From Adhaeribacter terrigena (GTDB lineage Bacteria > Bacteroidota > Bacteroidia > Cytophagales > Hymenobacteraceae): a DNA stretch of 64,000 bases. The DNA lies in assembly GCF_016623615.1 (NCBI RefSeq), contig NZ_JAEHFX010000010.1, positions 89,982 through 153,981 on the forward strand, written 5' to 3'. Positions 60,626-64,000 of the stretch are shown here, piece after piece (positions within the stretch are counted from its first letter, which is position 1; the number at the start of each line of letters is the position of its first letter). Made by a program: the position numbers and the translations under genes. The notes below the pieces were generated by a model. It made no database searches, was not told the DNA's origin, and saw only the letters and a list, made by a program, of their open reading frames with translations.

Positions 60626-62419
60626 ATGGGTATCATTGCCATCATCGAGCTTCTGATCATTGCCGGAATTGTGGCGCTGCAATACGTGGTTTTCAGCCGC
60701 AGCCGCAGCAAAATAAACAGGCTGGCCAGCCTATTTCCGTCCGCACAAAATCTGAACATTGTGCAGGTAGATGTGAACCAAAACGGTATGCTTCAGCCAA
60801 AAAAAAGTCAGGTAGTCAGCAATTACAAAAATGCGTTCGAAGCCGTGCTGGTCGGGGAAGTTTTTACCAACTCAACCATGCCCGGCACCGCACAGAAAGT
60901 GGTAGAAAACAACGGTAGTTATTTGCTGGTGGAGGTGCGGGAAACCGATGCCGGTAAACCCAAAACCGAATACCACATTTCGGCGCAGAACCTGCAGAAA
61001 AAACTTGATGCCGGCGAAGTGAAATTGCTGCACGACCTGGTTTTCGATTCCGAAGAAGCCCATTTTCAGCACACCCTGCACCAGATTAATGCCGATTATG
61101 CTGACCTGCTGGAAGTTAAAAATGCCTCCCCGGAATTCAACGAAATCGTAAGCGACACGAACGAATACCTGCAAAACAACAAAGGCGCTGCCGCCGATTT
61201 CAACATCTTAAAAGATATTTCCGAACGCTATTCCGAAACGTTGGACAATGAAGTGCAGGCCGGCATTGCCACGCCTTTATACATTGGTTTGCTCGGTACA
61301 TTTTTTGGCGTAAGTATCGGTTTGTTCAGTCTGCTTTTAAGCGATAATCCTGATCCATCTGCTGAAACCCAATCTTTCATTACCGACGATGGGATCCGGA
61401 ATTTCCTGACCGGCGTGGTGATAGCCATGGTTGGTAGCTTTTGCGGGTTGCTGCTCACGCTTCGCGGAAATGCGCTGTTGAAAGATGCCCGCAGCCGCCG
61501 TGACAAGTTGAAGAACAGCTACTACACTTTTCTGCAAAAGCGCCTGCTGCCCAAGCTTAATTCCAACATGGCCGCAAGCCTCGGGAATCTCAAATCGGTG
61601 CTCGATTCCTTTAACCACGACTTCCTGGAAAAAGTAGCGAACTTCCGCCCCATCATTGCCAGCCTGACCGATAATATTTCCATTCAGAAAGACTTTATTC
61701 ACCGCCTCGACGAGATCGGTTTTACCAAAATGGCCAACGCCAGCATTACGGTTTTCGAGAAAGTAAAGGAAAGCGAAGAATTGTTTAACCGCTTTTTAGG
61801 CTACCAGCAAGCCCTGAATAATACACTGCAAAACGGTAGCGAAATGGCCGGAAAAGTAAAGGAAGTTTTAAGCAAAATGACCAAGTTGGAAGAAGCGTTT
61901 GAAATGGTGCCTGGCTACCTCGCCAAACACGACGAGGCCATCATGCGCCAGGTGCAATTCTTCGACCGACACAAACAGGAACTTGACAAGATCGGCAACC
62001 GCGTAGAACAGAATTTCGACGAAGATGCCAGCCGGCTGAAGCAGTTTATGGATATCCGGATGAATGCCCTGGAACGCGATGCGCAAAACGCTTACGAACG
62101 CTGGCAGGAACATTTCAAACAGTTAAATCAGGACAATGTTTACCAGAAAATTCTGGATTACATGCAGCCTTTCGGCAAACTGAATGAGCAGCAAAAACAA
62201 CTGAACGAACAGCAGAATGATTTGGCCAAAACGGTAGCGTTAACGAACGAAAAACTACTGCAGAAACTGGAGCAGGACGCGGCTTTACAACGTACCTTAA
62301 CCGAGCAGTTGCAAATTACTAACCGCATTCTGGAAGAAGCCACCAAACGCAACCGCATGCAGGCCATTATGGATAAAGTTTTCGGACTGGAACAAAACAA
62401 GCATGGAAAAATCAAATAG
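60626..62419 (+). CDS. MotA/ExbB/ZorA-like ion-channel stator protein, gene 6 of motor locus
   Basis: 597 residues. Helix 1 at residues 3-26 (IIAIIELLIIAGIVALQYVVF), a cytoplasmic block, helix 2 near 216-240 with TPLYIGLLGTFFGVSIGL (the MotA/TolQ signature), helix 3 near 258-282 (FLTGVVIAMVGSFCGLLLTLRG). Then about 300 residues of heptad-rich coiled coil to the end (LNEQQKQLNEQQNDLAKT). A long cytoplasmic tail is also found in ZorA. It overlaps gene 7 by 17 bp. It most probably forms the pentameric ring of a proton- or sodium-driven unit. Confidence 0.85.
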   Translation: MGIIAIIELLIIAGIVALQYVVFSRSRSKINRLASLFPSAQNLNIVQVDVNQNGMLQPKKSQVVSNYKNAFEAVLVGEVFTNSTMPGTAQKVVENNGSYLLVEVRETDAGKPKTEYHISAQNLQKKLDAGEVKLLHDLVFDSEEAHFQHTLHQINADYADLLEVKNASPEFNEIVSDTNEYLQNNKGAAADFNILKDISERYSETLDNEVQAGIATPLYIGLLGTFFGVSIGLFSLLLSDNPDPSAETQSFITDDGIRNFLTGVVIAMVGSFCGLLLTLRGNALLKDARSRRDKLKNSYYTFLQKRLLPKLNSNMAASLGNLKSVLDSFNHDFLEKVANFRPIIASLTDNISIQKDFIHRLDEIGFTKMANASITVFEKVKESEELFNRFLGYQQALNNTLQNGSEMAGKVKEVLSKMTKLEEAFEMVPGYLAKHDEAIMRQVQFFDRHKQELDKIGNRVEQNFDEDASRLKQFMDIRMNALERDAQNAYERWQEHFKQLNQDNVYQKILDYMQPFGKLNEQQKQLNEQQNDLAKTVALTNEKLLQKLEQDAALQRTLTEQLQITNRILEEATKRNRMQAIMDKVFGLEQNKHGKIK

Positions 62420-63158
62420 AGATTTTTTCTGGCCCAGCTACGTAGACCTCATGACCGTGCTTTTCGTGGTTATGCTGGTCATGTTTGTGCTCAGCTACAT
62501 CCGCTTTAAAAATAACGAGGAAAAACTGATCGCCACTATTAAAGAAAAGGAAAAAATCGAAGAGCTGCAGCAGGCCGTCAGTACTATGATGAACGACCAG
62601 AGTTTGTTCCGCTACGACCCGCAATTCAAGCGCTACACCTTGGCGCAGGACGTGAAATTCAAAGGCAACAAATGGGATCTGAGTCAGCCGTATGAAAGCC
62701 TGGACGGCAACGTGCGGCAATCCTTAAACTACATCAACAACACTGGCCATAAATTAAAAAATATTGTCGATTCGCTAATGCTGAAACGGCAAAGTGATCC
62801 TGTGCTCAAAAATGTTTCCTACGTCCTCGTCATTACCGGAAGTGCTTCTGATCTGCGCGATGCCCGTTTACAAGGCGGCTACGATAATTATTGCTACACC
62901 GATTACGAAACCTGGGGTTACATGCTGAGCTACCAGCGCGCCTTGGCCCTTTATGATTACTGGAAAACCAACCGCATTGTAGATTTCGACAATAAAGTAT
63001 ATCACGAAACAATAGAACTGGTAATTGCCGGCACCGGCTATGGTGGCGTGGGACGTTACAATCCGAACAAACATAACCTAACGGTATCGAATTCCGAGGA
63101 AAAACTCAACCAGCGTTTTTTGATTCAAATTATTCCAAAGGTCGGAGAATTGAATTAA
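62403..63158 (+). CDS. MotB/OmpA/ZorB-like stator protein, gene 7 of motor locus
   Basis: 251 residues. One helix near 10-32 (FFWPSYVDLMTVLFVVMLVMFVLSY) with Asp 15 in the position of the MotB ion-carrying Asp. A short linker, then an OmpA-like peptidoglycan-binding domain from about residue 130: VLVITGSASDLRDAR, LSYQRALALYDYW, and a final NQRFLIQIIP strand matching the NRRVEI region. Usual MotB plug segment is not clear. Overlaps the end of gene 6, as MotA/B and ZorA/B often do. Confidence 0.85.
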   Translation: MEKSNRDFFWPSYVDLMTVLFVVMLVMFVLSYIRFKNNEEKLIATIKEKEKIEELQQAVSTMMNDQSLFRYDPQFKRYTLAQDVKFKGNKWDLSQPYESLDGNVRQSLNYINNTGHKLKNIVDSLMLKRQSDPVLKNVSYVLVITGSASDLRDARLQGGYDNYCYTDYETWGYMLSYQRALALYDYWKTNRIVDFDNKVYHETIELVIAGTGYGGVGRYNPNKHNLTVSNSEEKLNQRFLIQIIPKVGELN

Positions 63159-63319
63159 ACTGTAAAGTTAGTTCAGAAAATAATTTATCAACTTAACAAA
63201 AAGCGAGGCCAGTCAACTCATATTAAACAAGTATGTAAACCAAATGTATATTAGAAAAAATTTAGGCTAATAAGCAAAAAATATTTTGATACGAATTTTT
63301 AAAATATTGATTAATATCG

Positions 63320-63327
63320 TATTTTTG
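63320..63327 (+). promoter_or_regulatory. Probable -7 element of the small lipoprotein gene
   Basis: TATTTTTG fits TANNTTTG, 35 bp ahead of the ATG; the rest of 63159-63361 is AT-rich without a gene. Confidence 0.4.
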
Positions 63328-63361
63328 ATAAATACACGTAAAATAAAGTATCCCAAATAAT

Positions 63362-63493
63362 ATGAAAAAGTATTTATTTATCGCAGCCGTTGGTCTTGTA
63401 GGCCTGGCTTCTTCCTGCAAAACCGTTTGCCCGGCTTATGCCAAAGCAGATGCCAAAACCCAAGCTGTAGCCAAAACCGATATCCGCGGTTAA
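63362..63493 (+). CDS. Small lipoprotein, 43 aa
   Basis: Too short for usual gene finders. MKKYLFIAAVGLVGLASSCK is a clear lipoprotein signal with Cys 19, leaving only 24 mature residues (KTVCPAYAKADAKTQAVA...). A second Cys (23) may pair in a dimer. It has its own promoter-like element and a strong terminator, so it is real and monocistronic. Function unknown. Confidence 0.75.
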   Translation: MKKYLFIAAVGLVGLASSCKTVCPAYAKADAKTQAVAKTDIRG

Positions 63494-63516
63494 TTATACA
63501 AATATATAAAACCGAA

Positions 63517-63550
63517 AAGCCGGCTGGATTTGATCCAGTCGGCTTTTTTA
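63517..63550 (+). terminator. Terminator of the small lipoprotein gene
   Basis: AGCCGGCTGGAT / ATCCAGTCGGCT hairpin then TTTTTT. Confidence 0.9.
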
Positions 63551-63935
63551 ATTACGTCTATCTATTGAAATTATAACAAAGAAGCATGATTACCTAATTT
63601 ATGGCTTTACTCTGTTAACAAGCTGTTTCCTAGTTAAATCAGCATGACAAGATTATTTTGAAACAGTTTTCAAGCTACATATGACTTTTACATCGGAAAC
63701 TATAGCGTTTATGAGAAACCAGAATTCTATATAAGACTTTCAACCTTTAATGGGTGATGTACCCGTATTACTTAGGTGTTCACTCACTTTCCAACAGGCT
63801 ATAAGAAAGTATCATCTTAGCTCCTAAAACTCACCTATCCCGGATCTTTTAAACCTAAAGCCCTAAACCTTTTTTAAGGCTTTTTCTGCAAATATCAATC
63901 CACTGATAGCTTCCCAATCCACCAAGCTCCCAAAC
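63551..63935. other. Intergenic region before the rRNA end
   Basis: No gene seen; one motif half-copy at 63697-63710 (AAACTATAGCGTTT). Confidence 0.5.
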
Positions 63936-63973
63936 GCAAAAACCCCAACCTATTTCTAAGTTGGGGTTTTTGG
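63936..63973 (-). terminator. rRNA operon terminator
   Basis: AAAACCCCAAC / GTTGGGGTTTT hairpin with T-rich flanks just past the 5S end on the minus strand. Confidence 0.85.
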
Positions 63974-63980
63974 ATAAATG

Positions 63981-64000
63981 GGGTTGGCGGCTACCTACTC
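63981..64000 (-). rRNA. 5S rRNA 3-prime end, partial
   Basis: The minus strand reads GAGTAGGTAGCCGCCAACC, matching the conserved 3-prime end of Bacteroidota 5S rRNA (GAGAGTAGG...GCCGCC). The gene continues beyond the window. Confidence 0.7.

Noticed and set aside
51713..63158. Zorya defence system
   Set aside because: Only the motor pair resembles ZorA/B; the helicase or nuclease genes that define Zorya are absent.
51713..63158. Type IX secretion or gliding motor (GldL/GldM)
   Set aside because: GldM-like large periplasmic domains and GldK/N partners are missing, while an OmpA-like domain and long cytoplasmic tail are present.

Overview
The window comes from a Bacteroidota chromosome, most likely Cytophagales (Hymenobacteraceae-like). 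The signs are a type IX secretion cargo with a C-terminal sorting domain, an outer-membrane receptor of the carboxypeptidase-regulatory/beta-barrel type, TANNTTTG-like -7 promoter elements, few Shine-Dalgarno sites, and families typical of this phylum (HMA-AraC regulator, 464-residue arginine decarboxylase, ATP-cone nuclease). Genus cannot be fixed from this sequence. The right edge holds the 3-prime end of a 5S rRNA on the minus strand, so an rRNA operon lies beyond it. Layout: 0-4.7 kb, end of a TonB-like protein and a copper locus (copA plus HMA-AraC regulator) interrupted by a four-helix-bundle gene. 4.8-16.2 kb, housekeeping: CoA-transferase, M48 protease with YjgN-like protein, T9SS cargo, DEAD-box helicase, menA, glutathione peroxidase, argS. 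16.5-25.8 kb: arginase, YsnF/PRC-barrel stress proteins, arginine decarboxylase, aquaporin, an isolated low-GC nucleotidyl cyclase, a SRPBCC protein, a Fur-family regulator and a divergent flavoprotein. 25.9-30.8 kb: a tightly overlapping operon of ATP-cone/PD-(D/E)XK protein, Ca-ATPase-like pump and beta-CASP nuclease. 30.8-31.9 kb: a repeat-rich non-coding stretch. 31.9-36.4 kb: site-2 protease, HAD hydrolase, CAT-anticodon tRNA, an M19-like amidohydrolase, and a decayed second copy of the HAD 5-prime end plus tRNA. 36.4-39.7 kb: an AT-rich accessory patch with a small lipoprotein, a PLD-like protein and a phosphorothioate-type HNH restriction enzyme. 39.7-51.4 kb: cyclic-nucleotide-domain flavoprotein, LEA-like envelope protein, pirin, LLM oxidoreductase, beta-barrel receptor, and a frameshifted quinone oxidoreductase. 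The strongest candidate for an undescribed system is the same-strand locus at 51.7-63.2 kb. It encodes a lipoprotein with a VWA-like fold, a three-helix membrane protein, a tubulin/FtsZ-like protein with two glycine-rich nucleotide loops, a 1150-residue actin/Hsp70-fold protein resembling SrfB, an exported coiled-coil membrane protein, and a MotA/ExbB/ZorA-like plus MotB/OmpA/ZorB-like pair. This suggests an ion-driven, peptidoglycan-anchored envelope machine coupled to both an actin-like and a tubulin-like NTPase. It lacks the helicase or nuclease genes that define Zorya defence systems. Two related inverted-repeat elements sit exactly between its genes. The whole window is also strewn with about 31 copies of a roughly 30-nt bipartite motif (AAAACGSTA..TTT, spacer, AAAAAGT); five copies form full hairpins placed like terminators.
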